A stretch of DNA of 64,000 bases from CAVUCH01 sp963739995 (GCA_963739995.1 CAVUCH010000021.1:124001-188000), one strand, 5' to 3'; shown: positions 52,253 to 61,897, counted from the first letter of the stretch. The notes: generated by a model from the letters alone, not told the origin. Program-made: numbers and translations.

Positions 52253-53232
52253 AGACGGCCGCACGCACGGTGCTGGCAGGATGGCTGGCGGTTGCGGTCT
52301 TCGCGCCGTGGCTGGCGCCGAACGATCAGGGTGTCCCCTTCGACGAGCGCGCGTACGCGCCGCCCACACGCGTGCACGTCCGCACCGCCTCCGGCGCGCT
52401 TGCCGCACCATTCTTCTACGCGCAGGTGCTCGTGGACCCGCTCCAGCGGCGATACGTGGATGACGAGTCGCGTCCCGTTGCGCTGCGGTGGTTCGAGCGC
52501 GGACGGCTCGTGTCATCGGCCGATCCGGGGCAGCCGCTGCTGCTGCTCGGCGCGGACGGGCTCGGACGCGATCTGTTCAGCCGGGTGGTGCACGGCTCGC
52601 GGCTGTCGCTCGGGCTCGCGCTGGTGGCGGCGCTGGGCGCCACGCTCATCGGCGCGGCCGCCGGAGCGATCGCCGGCTTCGCGGGCGGGTGGACCGACGC
52701 GGTGATCACGCGCATCGCGGAAGTCGTGCTCGTGCTGCCCGCGCTCTACGTGCTGCTGGCCCTGCGCTCGTCGCTGCCGCCGGTGCTGTCACCGGTGTGG
52801 ACGTTCGGCATCACGGCCGTCATCTTTAGCCCTCGTCTGCTGGCCATACGCGGCGCGCGGCGTCCGCGCGATCGTGGCCGCCGAACGGCGCCGCGAGTAC
52901 GTGGACGCCGCGGTCGCGCTCGGCGCGAGCCGGAGCCGCGTGCTGCTGCGCCACCTGCTGCCGGCGACCCGCGGCTTCCTGCGCACGCAGTTCGCGCTGC
53001 TGCTGCCCACGTGCATCCTGGCGGAGGCGACGCTCTCGTACGCGGGCATCGGGTTCACCGACGCGCTCCCCAGCTGGGGCACCCTGCTCCAGGAGGCGGC
53101 GAACATCGCCTGCTGCCCACCGCCCCGTGGCTGCTCGCGCCGGCGCTCGCGATCGTCTCCGTGGTGCTCGCGGTGAACATCGCGTCAGATGCGGCCGCCG
53201 CGCCGGTTGACAGCACCCTGCCCGTCGCTTAG
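52249..53232 (+). CDS. peptide ABC transporter permease (DppC-like), frameshifted
   Basis: The second permease. The N-terminal part is intact (LAGWLAVAVFAPWLAPNDQG, LLLLGADGLGRDLFSRVVHG, LSLGLALVAALGATLIG). The EAA loop is in another frame (EYVDAAVALGASRSRVLLRH) after a shift near 52855, and the end returns to the first frame after a shift near 53108 (PTAPWLLAPALAIVSVVLAV). It would pair with the DppB-like protein. No DppD/DppF ATPase gene follows in the window. The final residues PVDSTLPVA and the stop are repeated at 56044-56072. Confidence 0.78.
   Translation: MKTAARTVLAGWLAVAVFAPWLAPNDQGVPFDERAYAPPTRVHVRTASGALAAPFFYAQVLVDPLQRRYVDDESRPVALRWFERGRLVSSADPGQPLLLLGADGLGRDLFSRVVHGSRLSLGLALVAALGATLIGAAAGAIAGFAGGWTDAVITRIAEVVLVLPALYVLLALRSSLPPVLSPVWTFGITAVIFSPRLLAIRGARRPRDRGRRTAPRVRGRRGRARREPEPRAAAPPAAGDPRLPAHAVRAAAAHVHPGGGDALVRGHRVHRRAPQLGHPAPGGGEHRLLPTAPWLLAPALAIVSVVLAVNIASDAAAAPVDSTLPVA
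53191..53232. repeat. dppC 3' end, copy 1 of a 42-bp direct repeat
   Basis: Matches 56031-56072 at 37 of 42 positions, including the stop codon. Both encode an alanine-rich stretch ending DSTLPVA. The two copies bracket the M1 aminopeptidase gene. Confidence 0.8.
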
Positions 53233-53316
53233 CCCAACCCAGCCGGGAGATTCCGGTTCGAGGGGGGTGCTGTATACATGGTGCGGTTCGAAGCGAAGGA
53301 CGTAAAGGAGCATCCC

Positions 53317-55973
53317 ATGGGCTCAGCGCCAATGAAGTTTCGTGTCGTCCGCAGGTATGTCACGGCGGGGATCGCTGCAGGGCTCATGCTGACGGCAGGG
53401 CCGCGCTGCAGATGCCCAGCGCCTGCCCGAGGCTGTCGTGCCGGTGCGCTACGTCGTCCAGTGGACTCCGGACCTGAAACGCGAAACTTTCACCGGCCGG
53501 GTGAGCATCGACGTCGAGGTGCGCGCACCCACGGCAACGATCGTCCTCAACGCCGTCGACCTCACAATCATCGACGCCACCGTCGCACAAGCACGGGAGC
53601 AGCCCGCCAGGGCGACGCTCGACCAAGGGTCCCAACAGCTGACGCTCTCGCTGGGTGAGGCACTCCAGCCTGGCAAGGGGCAGATCGCGATCTCGTTCGG
53701 GGGTGAACTGAACAAGCAGCTGGCTGGCTTGTACGTCGGGAAGACCGACAAGCGAAACTACGCAGCCACGCAGTTCGAACCCACCGATGCGCGACGGGCG
53801 TTTCCCTGCTTCGATGAGCCGGCGCTCAAGGCGACGTATGAAATCAGCGCCGTGGTCGACGAGGGCGACATCGCAATCAGCAACAGCCCGCAGATTGCCG
53901 ACGTGCCTGGACCTGAGCCGGGTAAGCACACGGTCACGTTTGCCCCGACCCCCAGAATGTCCGTGTACCTGGTTGCGCTGCTCGTCGGGGACTTCAAATG
54001 CATCGGCGAGGAGGTCGAGGGAACACCGACTCGCGTCTGCGCGCTCTCCGGGCAGGAGCAGAAGGGGCGCTTCGCGTTGAAGATTGGCGGGGACATCCTC
54101 CGGTACTACAACCGGTATTACGGCATCCGGTATCCCTTCGCGAAGCTGGATCACATCGCGATACCGGATTTTGCTGCAGGAGCCATGGAGAACACCGGTG
54201 CGATCGTCTACCGGGAGATTGCGCTGCTCGTCGACGAGGCCACGGCCCCGCCCGACATGAAGCGCACGGTGGCGACGATCGTGGCGCATGAGATCGCGCA
54301 CCAGTGGTTCGGCAACCTGGTGACCATGCGGTGGTGGGACGACATCTGGCTGAACGAGGGCTTTGCCTCCTGGATGGAAACCAAACCCCTCGCGGAACTC
54401 GAGCCCGGGTGGCACGTCGATCTCATGGAGGGACAATCGAGACGCTTTGCGCTCGCGGCGGACTCCGTGGCCGCGACGCGCGCAATCAGGACGGCGGCCG
54501 AGAACGCCGGTGAGATCAACGCACTGTTCGACGCGGTCGCCTATCCGAAGGCCGCGGCGGTGCTGCGGATGCTGGAGCAGTACGTCGGGCGTGAAGCATT
54601 CCAGCGAGGTGTCAATGCATACCTCACCAAGCATTCGTACGACAACGCGAGCAGCGAAGACTTCGGACGTGCGATCGCTGCAGCGTCGGGGAAACCGGCG
54701 GATGCCGTGCTGTCCACGTTCGTCTCGCAACCCGGCGCACCTCTGGTCAGCGTGGCGGCGCAGTGTGTCTCGGGCCGCACCAACCTGGATCTGAAGCAGC
54801 GACGATTTTTCGCCGACCCCGAGCGAGCGGCCAAACCTGCACCTGAACGCTGGGAGCTTCCGGTGTGCGTTCGTGGCTCGGCAGGCGAGCCCAGCTGTCA
54901 CATGCTCGGCGGAGCCTCGCAGCGAGTGACCCTGCCGGGCTGCAGTGACTGGGTGTTCGCCAATGCAAACGGCGACGGCTACTATCGGACACTGTACGAC
55001 CCGCCCGTCAGACACCTGCTGAGAAACGCTGCACTCGCGCGGCTCACGCCGAAGGAACGCCTCACGTTCTACGCCGACGAGTGGGCATTCGTCGGCCCGA
55101 ACCTCCAGAACGCGGCCGAGTACCTGACGCTGGTCGACGAGGTGAGGAGCGAGCGCAGCCGGGAGGCCTGGAATACCCTGACGCGGCCCTCTTCCGCATC
55201 TGCACGATGAGGTGGTGGCGCCGGGGGACCTGCCGCGCTTCGAGGGCTGGATCCGGTCCATCACGGCACCGGTCGTGGCGGAGCTCGGGATCGCGGCGCG
55301 CCCGGATGATTCCGACGACCGGCGGCTGTTCCGGGCGCGAGCGATGTGGCTGCTTGGCGTCATCGGCGGAGATCAGGCCACACGCCAGACCCTCCGCGCT
55401 GCATTGGAGCGGTACTTTACGAACCCGACCGACGTCGATCCCTCGCTGGTCGATGCGGGAATCGATGTAGCCCTGCGCGAGGCGGACGAAGGAACGTTCG
55501 ACCGTTTCCTGCAGGTCGCCCGCACCGCAACCGATGCACTGGACCGCGACCGGTTCCTCTACCGGCTCGCGGGATTCCGGAGCGAGCGGCTCGTGAGGCG
55601 TGCCATGGATCTGCTGCTCACGGCAGACGTCCGCAGCCAGGACGCGCTCATCATGCTGTATTGGGCATTCGGACATCCGGTCGGCCGACAGGTCGCCTGG
55701 CCGTTTCTGAAGTCCCATTTCGCCGAGCTCATGGCCAAGATCGGACCCGGCCCGGGGGCTGGCATCGTCGACGTCGTTGGTGGCATGTGCGAGGCGGATC
55801 TCCTGGACGACGCGAGAAGGTTTTTCCGGGATCAGAATCTACGGGGGTACGAGCGGCCGCTTCAGGAAGCCGTGGAACGCGCGGAGTCCTGCATCCGGTT
55901 GAAGGCGATGCAGCAGCGGCCTATTCACGAGTGGATCGCTGCCGCGGCACCCACGGCGAGTGCCGAGCGCTGA
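53317..55973 (+). CDS. M1 family aminopeptidase (ERAP/PepN-like), frameshifted
   Basis: The large central frame has GAMENTGAIVYR (exopeptidase motif) and HEIAHQWFGNLVTMRWWDDIWLNEGF: zinc ligands His, His and the downstream Glu. It removes N-terminal residues from peptides. A signal-like start lies in another frame (ATG 53317 with GGAG upstream; VTAGIAAGLMLTAG), joined by one base near 53400. The helical ERAP-type C-domain is in a third frame from 55212 (shift near 55195). Joined, it gives about 885 residues, probably periplasmic. The gene sits between duplicated ends of dppC, so it looks inserted. Confidence 0.82.
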
Positions 55974-56030
55974 CCGGCGCAGCACTCGCAGTTCTCGTGT
56001 TCGGGCGACGGGACGCGGGCAGCGTCGACT

Positions 56031-56072
56031 GATGCCGCTGCGCCGATTGACAGCACCCTGCCCGTCGCCTAG
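56031..56072 (+). pseudogene. remnant of the dppC 3' end
   Basis: This is the second copy of the 42-bp repeat; upstream codons still give TDAAAPIDSTLPVA followed by TAG, the same peptide end as the DppC-like permease. It lies 9 bp before the DapA-like start, so the ancestral order was probably dppC then dapA-like, before the aminopeptidase segment entered. Confidence 0.65.
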
Positions 56073-56081
56073 AGTCGCCCG

Positions 56082-56972
56082 ATGCCTGTGCACCTGCGAG
56101 GCGTGTATGCCCCGGTCGTCACGCCGTTCCGCGGCGACGACGTCGATCTCCCGGCCCTTGCCGCGAACCTCGCCCGCTACGGGCGCACAGGCCTGGCCGG
56201 CGTTGTCGTGCTGGGCTCGAACAGCGAGGCGCCGCTGCTGGACGACGAGGAGAGCGATCGCATCCTCGAAGCGGCGCGGCCTGCCGTCGTTTCGCCCCAG
56301 CTGCTGATTGCAGGCACGGGGCGCGAGTCGACGCGCGGCACCATCGCTGCTTCGCGGCGGGCGGCGGCGATGGGTGCCGATGCGGTGATCGTGCGGACGC
56401 CGTCGTTCTTCCGCACGCAGATGGCGTCGGATCACTTCGTGCGACACTACGAGGCGGTGGCGGATGCCTCGCCGGTGCCCGTGCTGCTGTACAACGTGAC
56501 GGTCTTCACCGGTGTGATCCTCCCCATGGACGCGTTCGCACGGCTGGCGGCGCACCCCAACATCATCGGCATGAAGGAATCCGGCCCGGACCTCGAGCTG
56601 CTCGGGCAGTACGTCGCCGAGGCGCCGGAGGGGTTTGCCGTGCTCGGCGGCGCGCACGCGACGCTCTACGCGGCCGTGTGCGTGGGCGCGCGCGGAGGTG
56701 TGCTGGCGGTGGCCGGCGTCATTCCCGACCTGTGCGCGGAGCTCTTCGAGCTGGCGGACGCGGGGCGCCACGAAGAGGCGCTCGCGCTGCAGCGGCGCAT
56801 CAACCCGTTCTGTGACGTTGCCGGCGCCCGTTTCGGGGTGGCGGGGCTGAAGGCCGCCGCGGAGATCGCCGGCTACGCCGCCGGGCCGCCCCGCGCGCCG
56901 CTGCAGCCGGCGTCGCCGGACGACGTCGCCTTCATCCGCCAGCAGTACGAGGCGTTGCTGACATCCGCATGA
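56082..56972 (+). CDS. dihydrodipicolinate synthase/N-acetylneuraminate lyase family aldolase
   Basis: A 296-residue class I aldolase barrel. The Schiff-base lysine is in IIGMKESGPD near residue 165 and the catalytic Tyr in LLYNVTVFTG near 137. The pyruvate-binding loop is GSNSEAP rather than GTTGE of true DapA, so the partner substrate probably differs (for example a sugar acid or hydroxyproline-derived compound). The stop overlaps the aminotransferase ATG (ATGA), so the two are translationally coupled. A carbonyl-transfer pathway shared with that enzyme is likely. Confidence 0.9.
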   Translation: MPVHLRGVYAPVVTPFRGDDVDLPALAANLARYGRTGLAGVVVLGSNSEAPLLDDEESDRILEAARPAVVSPQLLIAGTGRESTRGTIAASRRAAAMGADAVIVRTPSFFRTQMASDHFVRHYEAVADASPVPVLLYNVTVFTGVILPMDAFARLAAHPNIIGMKESGPDLELLGQYVAEAPEGFAVLGGAHATLYAAVCVGARGGVLAVAGVIPDLCAELFELADAGRHEEALALQRRINPFCDVAGARFGVAGLKAAAEIAGYAAGPPRAPLQPASPDDVAFIRQQYEALLTSA

Positions 56973-58120
56973 CCACACTGCCTTCGACCGAACGCCTGCT
57001 GCTCGGCCCCGGTCCGAGCCCGGTTCCCCCGCGCGTGATGCGCGCGATGATGGCGCCCGTCCTCGGGCACCTGGATCCCGCGCTGCTCGATTTGATGGAC
57101 GACCTGCGCGCGGCGCTCGGGCGGACGTTTCGCGCACCGGACGGTTCGCTCGCCCTGGCCGTATCGGGCACCGGCACCTCCGGCATGGAGGCGGCGGTGG
57201 CCAACCTCGTCGCCCCCGGCACGCGCGTGGTGTCGGTGGTGAACGGCTATTTCGGCGCGCGGCTCGCGGAGATGGTGACGCGGTACGGCGGCGAGGTCCG
57301 GCGCGTGGAAGGCGAGTGGGGACGGGCGATCGATGCCGGCGCGGTGCGAGCCGCGCTCGAAGCCGGTGGCGCGGATCTCGTCGCGGTCGTGCACGCCGAG
57401 ACGTCGACGGGTGTGCAGAACCCGGTGCAGGAGATTGCCGCCGCCGCCCGCTCGCACGATGCCCTCGTGCTCGTAGATGCCGTGACGTCGCTCGGCGGGA
57501 TGCCGCTCGACGTGGCCGCGTGGCACGTGGACGCGTGCTACAGCGGCAGCCAGAAGTGTCTGGGCGCGCCGAGCGGCCTCGCGCCGCTTGTGTTCACCCC
57601 GCGGGCGCTCGGGCGGCGGGTCGCCTGCCGCAGCTTCTACCTGGATCTCGGCCTGCTCCAGGACTACTGGGTGGGCCGCAAGTATCACCACACGATCGCG
57701 GCGACGCTCGTCTACGCGCTCCGCGAAGCGTTGGCCATCGTGGAGGAGGAAGGCCTCGAGGCCCGCTGGACGCGTCACGAACGCCACCACCGTGTGCTCA
57801 CGGCGGGTCTCGAGGCGATGGGCCTGCCGCTCTATCCGCCGCACGGGGAACGGCTGCACACGCTGCACACCGTCCGTGTGCCCGAGGGTGTGGACGAGGC
57901 CGCCGTGCGCCGCGATCTGCGCGAGGGGTTCAACATCGAGGTGGGCGCCGGCATGGGGCCGCTGGCCGGGAAGGTGTGGCGCGTGGGCCTGATGGGGGCG
58001 GGATCCGTCCCCTCGTCAATCCTGATCCTGCTCGGCGCACTCGAGCACATCCTGCGGCGGACGGGACACCCGGTGCCCCCCGGAGCCGCCACGGGCGCGG
58101 CCCTGGAGGTGCTCGGCTGA
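56969..58120 (+). CDS. PLP-dependent alanine-glyoxylate aminotransferase family protein
   Basis: A 383-residue class V aminotransferase. GPGPSPVPPRVM begins the fold; VSGTGTSGMEAAVANL binds the cofactor phosphate; VDAVTSLGGMPLDV holds the Asp that contacts the pyridine nitrogen; the lysine is in YSGSQKCLGAPSGLAP. Members convert glyoxylate, serine, ureidoglycine or phosphonate substrates. It is coupled to the DapA-like aldolase. The MtgA gene begins 12 bp after its stop, so the three could be one operon with the peptide importer. Confidence 0.92.
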   Translation: MTTLPSTERLLLGPGPSPVPPRVMRAMMAPVLGHLDPALLDLMDDLRAALGRTFRAPDGSLALAVSGTGTSGMEAAVANLVAPGTRVVSVVNGYFGARLAEMVTRYGGEVRRVEGEWGRAIDAGAVRAALEAGGADLVAVVHAETSTGVQNPVQEIAAAARSHDALVLVDAVTSLGGMPLDVAAWHVDACYSGSQKCLGAPSGLAPLVFTPRALGRRVACRSFYLDLGLLQDYWVGRKYHHTIAATLVYALREALAIVEEEGLEARWTRHERHHRVLTAGLEAMGLPLYPPHGERLHTLHTVRVPEGVDEAAVRRDLREGFNIEVGAGMGPLAGKVWRVGLMGAGSVPSSILILLGALEHILRRTGHPVPPGAATGAALEVLG

Positions 58121-58131
58121 AGTCCCAGACC

Positions 58132-58998
58132 ATGCGCCGCGTCTCGCGGTGGGCGCTCATTGCAGGAGCCCTCGGGTTCGGTGTTCTCGCGTACATCTAC
58201 CTGACGCTGCCGGACGTGCGGCCGCTTGCGACCGCCAACCCGCCGACCACCGCGTTCATCGAGCTGCGGGCCGCCGACGCGCGCAGCGCCGGCAAGACGC
58301 CGCGCCGGAACCAGCGGTGGATCTCCTACGAACGCATCTCGCCGCACCTCAAGCGGGCCGTGCTCGTGGCGGAAGACAGCGCGTTCTGGCAGCACGGCGG
58401 CGTCGACGTCGAACAGTTGAAGGAATCGATGGAGGCCAACTTCGAACAGGGGCGCTTCGCCCGCGGCGGCAGCACGATCACGCAGCAGCTCGCGAAGAAC
58501 CTGTACCTGTCGCCCTCGCGGAACCCGATACGGAAGCTGCGGGAGCTGATCATCGCGCGGCGCCTCGAGGCCGCGCTCAGCAAGCGGCGCATCCTCGAGA
58601 TCTACTTGAACGTTGTCGAGTGGGGCGACGGCATCTACGGCGCCGAGGCGGCATCGCGCGTGTACTTCCACAAGCCCGCGGCTGGCCTGAGTGCGCCCGA
58701 AGCTGCGCTGCTCGCCGGCGCGCTCGTGAATGCGCGCGCGCTCATGCCCGAGCGCCCCAACGCACGGCTCGTGCGGCGCCAGCGGATCATCCTCGCGCGC
58801 ATGGGGTCGTTGACGCCGCCTCCCCCTGTCGCTCCGGCCACGAAGGCGGAGCTCCCTGCCGCGCTCGTTGTGCCGAACGAATCACGTGCGGAGGAACGGC
58901 CGCCGGCGGAGCCGCCGGCCCTGCCGGTTACGCCGCCGGTCCAGCCGCCGGACCCGCGGGCGGACGCGCCGGCATCGCAAGACGTGCCGCCCCGCTGA
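58132..58998 (+). CDS. mtgA: monofunctional peptidoglycan glycosyltransferase
   Basis: 288 residues. One N-terminal membrane anchor (WALIAGALGFGVLAYIYL) precedes a GT51 domain: AEDSAFWQHGGVD (catalytic Glu), GGSTITQQLAKNLYLS, and RRLEAALSKRRILEIYLN. It polymerises lipid II into glycan strands at the outer face of the membrane and lacks a transpeptidase domain. A Pro/Ala-rich tail of about 65 residues follows and is probably disordered. ATG 58132 starts the anchor; the ribosome site is weak. Confidence 0.92.
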   Translation: MRRVSRWALIAGALGFGVLAYIYLTLPDVRPLATANPPTTAFIELRAADARSAGKTPRRNQRWISYERISPHLKRAVLVAEDSAFWQHGGVDVEQLKESMEANFEQGRFARGGSTITQQLAKNLYLSPSRNPIRKLRELIIARRLEAALSKRRILEIYLNVVEWGDGIYGAEAASRVYFHKPAAGLSAPEAALLAGALVNARALMPERPNARLVRRQRIILARMGSLTPPPPVAPATKAELPAALVVPNESRAEERPPAEPPALPVTPPVQPPDPRADAPASQDVPPR

Positions 58999-59331
58999 CC
59001 CGCCGCTCGAGCGGACAATCCGCGGACTGGTTGCCGGCAGTGAGCGTCGTCAGGTGGGTGCCGCCGCTGGCGGAGCCGCCCACACAAGACGCTGATGTTG
59101 ACGGAGTCTCCTACGGCCAGTGGTGAGTCCCTACGAAATGGCGGAGATCGCCCCGGTGACGAACGGTCCGGTACGCCCGTCTGCGGCACGCCAGTACCCG
59201 ATAGCAGCGTTCGTACACGCATCCACCATCCCGCAGCCTTCGGCACAGAACGTGCTCTCGCAACACCAGGAGCGTTTCAGCCCTGCCGTGGTGGCGGAGC
59301 TGCGAGCGCCTCTCGAACGGGACTCCTGAAG
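58999..59331. other. gap without recognisable gene
   Basis: These 333 bases hold no frame with family-like features and no heptamer array. The region should contain the promoter of the barrel gene at 59332, but no convincing box was found. Confidence 0.5.
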
Positions 59332-60201
59332 ATGCGCATCACACACCTGTCTTCCGTGTTCGTGACACTCTCCCTCGCGGGACTCGCCTCCACCGCCCAC
59401 GCTCAGCCCGCCAGCGAATACCGCTCGGGTGTGGAGTTCGGCCTCGGCCGCGACAACAGCGTGAGCGGCAACATCAAGTCCAGCGGTGTTGGCCGCACCA
59501 ACGACCAGGCCCAGACAGTCACGCTCCACGCCCAGCCCGCCATCGAACACCGCTGGAGCGTCGAGTTCGGCCTCGGCTTCGACAACAGCATGAGCGGCAA
59601 CATCAACTCCAGCGGGGTTGGGAACATCAACAACCAGGCGGTCGTGATCACGAAGAACCAATACGAAGATGTGTATGGCACCGGTCTCCACATGCGCTTC
59701 GGCGGCGGCTACATGCTCGACGAGATCACCGAGGTGCGGGCGACGTTCACGCTGCAGTCCCTCGACGCCGACCTCACGCGGATGGGCGATATCGGCGCGT
59801 CGAGCCTGTACGGCCAGTATGACGACTACCAGAGCTTCGGACTCGACGTGGGGCTCCGGCGCTACGCCGACATTGCCGAGCGCTTCCGCGCCTACGGCGA
59901 AGGCACGATAGGTCTCGCGTTCGTCGACGAAACCGATGTGGTGCTCATCGCGCCGGGAGCCAACGTCGCGGGCAACGCGACCGACTTCTACGACCGCACG
60001 ACCGCGTTCACGCTGGGTGGCAACGTGGGCCTGCTGTGGCAGGCATTTGAGCGCGTGGGCGTGTTCGGACAGCTGGGGCTTCGATACGTGACCGGGATGT
60101 CGGACGTGGACGGCCTGGCCGGCACGGGTCTCGAGGAGATCAACGACAGCAGCGGCCGCTGGACGGTCCCGTTCCTCATCGGCGCTCGCGCACGCTTCTG
60201 A
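59332..60201 (+). CDS. outer-membrane beta-barrel protein
   Basis: A 289-residue exported barrel: signal peptide MRITHLSSVFVTLSLAGLAS ending at AHAQ, alternating strands, and a terminal Phe (FLIGARARF). Residues 22-64 and 65-107 are a recent internal duplication: each begins HAQPA and contains VEFGLGxDNSxSGNI followed by SSGVG. The repeated first strand plus the signal cleavage motif suggests that the start of the mature protein was duplicated. It may be a porin-like or structural barrel; no substrate is evident. Confidence 0.85.
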   Translation: MRITHLSSVFVTLSLAGLASTAHAQPASEYRSGVEFGLGRDNSVSGNIKSSGVGRTNDQAQTVTLHAQPAIEHRWSVEFGLGFDNSMSGNINSSGVGNINNQAVVITKNQYEDVYGTGLHMRFGGGYMLDEITEVRATFTLQSLDADLTRMGDIGASSLYGQYDDYQSFGLDVGLRRYADIAERFRAYGEGTIGLAFVDETDVVLIAPGANVAGNATDFYDRTTAFTLGGNVGLLWQAFERVGVFGQLGLRYVTGMSDVDGLAGTGLEEINDSSGRWTVPFLIGARARF

Positions 60202-60241
60202 GGCGTCGATGTAGAACAGGGGCGCGATGCCGTAGACGCAG

Positions 60242-60259
60242 GGGGCGCGCCTGCGCCCC
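60242..60259. terminator. GC hairpin between convergent genes
   Basis: GGGGCGC at 60242-60248 pairs with GCGCCCC at 60253-60259 around a 4-base loop. It lies between the barrel gene and the convergent DoxX gene and could stop both; T runs are short. Confidence 0.5.
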
Positions 60260-60290
60260 GCTCTTCAGTCCAAACCGTGCCCGCGCCCAG

Positions 60291-60758
60291 TCAGCGTCTC
60301 GAGGATGTGGACCTCGCCCGCAGGCTGAACGGGAGCGCCCCGCCGCCGATCACCAGTGCGAGCAGCCCTCCGAGCACGGGCGGGCCGTACCCGTTCCACA
60401 GATAGCTGTATCGAAGCAGCACCCCCATGGCGAAGTGGAAGTTCAGGACCATCAGGAGGCCCGCCAAGGCTGCGAGCCGCACGTGAAGGCCTAAGAGGAG
60501 TGCCGCAGCCACGGCGAGCTCGCCCGCGAGCACGAGGCGCGCGAACACAGGCGCCCCGGGCACGGCTATGGTCTGCAGATACCAGCGGCTCGGCGCTGGC
60601 GCATTCCCCAGCCAGTCCTGCAGTTGTCTGGTCAGCAACCCGGGATCGCCAAACCACGCGATCTTGTCGAGCCCCATGAACAGGAAGAACACGCCGAGCG
60701 CAAGCGACAGTACCCGCAGACCCGTGGCAGCCGAGCCGGCAGACGTTCGCAGGGCCAT
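60291..60758 (-). CDS. DoxX family membrane protein
   Basis: A 155-residue protein with four hydrophobic segments and the family pattern FMGLDKIAWFGDPG, VFARLVLAGELAVAAALLLG and a closing helix. DoxX members are subunits of quinol or thiosulfate oxidases or of unknown redox complexes. Here there is no partner oxidase gene. ATG 60758 is preferred over an in-frame codon 33 bp upstream. Confidence 0.85.
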   Translation of the reverse strand: MALRTSAGSAATGLRVLSLALGVFFLFMGLDKIAWFGDPGLLTRQLQDWLGNAPAPSRWYLQTIAVPGAPVFARLVLAGELAVAAALLLGLHVRLAALAGLLMVLNFHFAMGVLLRYSYLWNGYGPPVLGGLLALVIGGGALPFSLRARSTSSRR

Positions 60759-60821
60759 GCTCGAAGTGTACTGAAAGGCGGGACGCGCCACCCGATGAAC
60801 TCACCGGCTCAGTGCGCGGTG

Positions 60822-60998
60822 TTACGCCTGGCTGCCTGGCACGGCGAACACCGCATCGCACGCCAGACACACGATGAGGATCTGATATTCGAGCCGACCG
60901 AGTAGCGGTCCCACTTCAACGACGCGGATATCCGGAGACGCGCAGAACGGGCAGCACAGCTCTTTGTCAGCGGACGGTGATTCGTGATCGGCCCACAT
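60822..60998 (-). CDS. small zinc-ribbon protein
   Basis: 58 residues. CCPFC near residue 18 and CLACD near 47, with hydrophobic strands between, form a four-cysteine zinc ribbon. GGGGAG 7 bp before ATG 60998 supports translation. The function is unknown; it may bind a protein or nucleic acid partner. It precedes the DoxX gene on the same strand by 64 bp. Confidence 0.65.
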   Translation of the reverse strand: MWADHESPSADKELCCPFCASPDIRVVEVGPLLGRLEYQILIVCLACDAVFAVPGSQA

Positions 60999-61130
60999 GG
61001 GCAACTCCCCACGGCGCTGCAGCACCGCGACGCGGGGCCGAAGCCTATCATGGAAGTTGCGCTGCGCAGCTCGACCGCTCCATCGTCAGAGCTCGAGTGC
61101 GGTACCGTCCGCTCCGTCACGTGGTGAGGG

Positions 61131-61808
61131 CTACGGCCTGAACCTGTAGACGACGCGTTCGACGGACCACCCGGTGGCGCCCTGCCGGTTCGTCAGCCAT
61201 ATCTTGGCCACGCCTTCTCCGGTGAACGTGTCCGTGACGAGCTGCTCGCCGTCGGGATGGACGAATCGACCCACGAGCGTGAACGGCGCCGTGGCCGTCG
61301 CGAACCCGCGCTTCGTCAAGGGCGGTGCGACGAGGCTGCCACTGAAGCGCACATCGGCGGTCGTCGCCGTGGCGACGCTGCCGACGTTCGCGTACGTCAT
61401 GCCATCCTGCGTGACGGTGGCGGGCAGATCCGTGCCTGACCATGCGGCCGTCAGCGGGATGGTCGAGCCCGGCTGACAGTTCGAGGCGAAGCACGTCTCG
61501 ATGGCGTCGATTACTCCGCCGCTGCGGCTCACATGCGCGGTGAGTGCGAATCCGCGAGTGCCGTAGAGTGAAAGAACTCCCAGGTTACGAGAGAAGTCGA
61601 GCTCGCCGCGTCTCACGACGATCCGCGCGTCTGGCTTGCGCGTCCCCGGCATGGCCGTGTTGCGTGCGTCGAGCGCCCCCGATGCCGCCGGGGCCGACGC
61701 AACGCTGGGACTCAGGCTCGGGGCCATCGGCGGGCGAGCCGATTCACATCCGGCGACGACGACTACGGTGGCGAGCGCGGCGACGGCGTGTGTGATGCGG
61801 CTGGACAT
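61131..61808 (-). CDS. lipoprotein of unknown function
   Basis: 225 residues. The signal ends at the lipobox VAGC (MSSRITHAVAALATVVVVAG then Cys). The mature part is predicted all-beta, with two cysteines in CFASNC that could form a disulfide, and the segments GTRGFALTAHVSRSGGVID and FTLVGRFVHPDGEQLVTDTF. No family was recognised. It probably sits on the inner face of the outer membrane. Confidence 0.75.
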   Translation of the reverse strand: MSSRITHAVAALATVVVVAGCESARPPMAPSLSPSVASAPAASGALDARNTAMPGTRKPDARIVVRRGELDFSRNLGVLSLYGTRGFALTAHVSRSGGVIDAIETCFASNCQPGSTIPLTAAWSGTDLPATVTQDGMTYANVGSVATATTADVRFSGSLVAPPLTKRGFATATAPFTLVGRFVHPDGEQLVTDTFTGEGVAKIWLTNRQGATGWSVERVVYRFRP

Positions 61809-61897
61809 GGGCCTCTCCGGAAACGGGCTGAGAAGTGCGGCACGGCAAGCCATGCAATGGCTACGCGCAGGTGAATCCTGCGGTTCGTGGAACTGCA

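Noticed and set aside
53384..55363. A 659-codon minus-strand frame opposite the aminopeptidase
   Set aside because: It mirrors the M1 gene, has no start site or motif, and its composition is that of an antisense frame in high-GC DNA.
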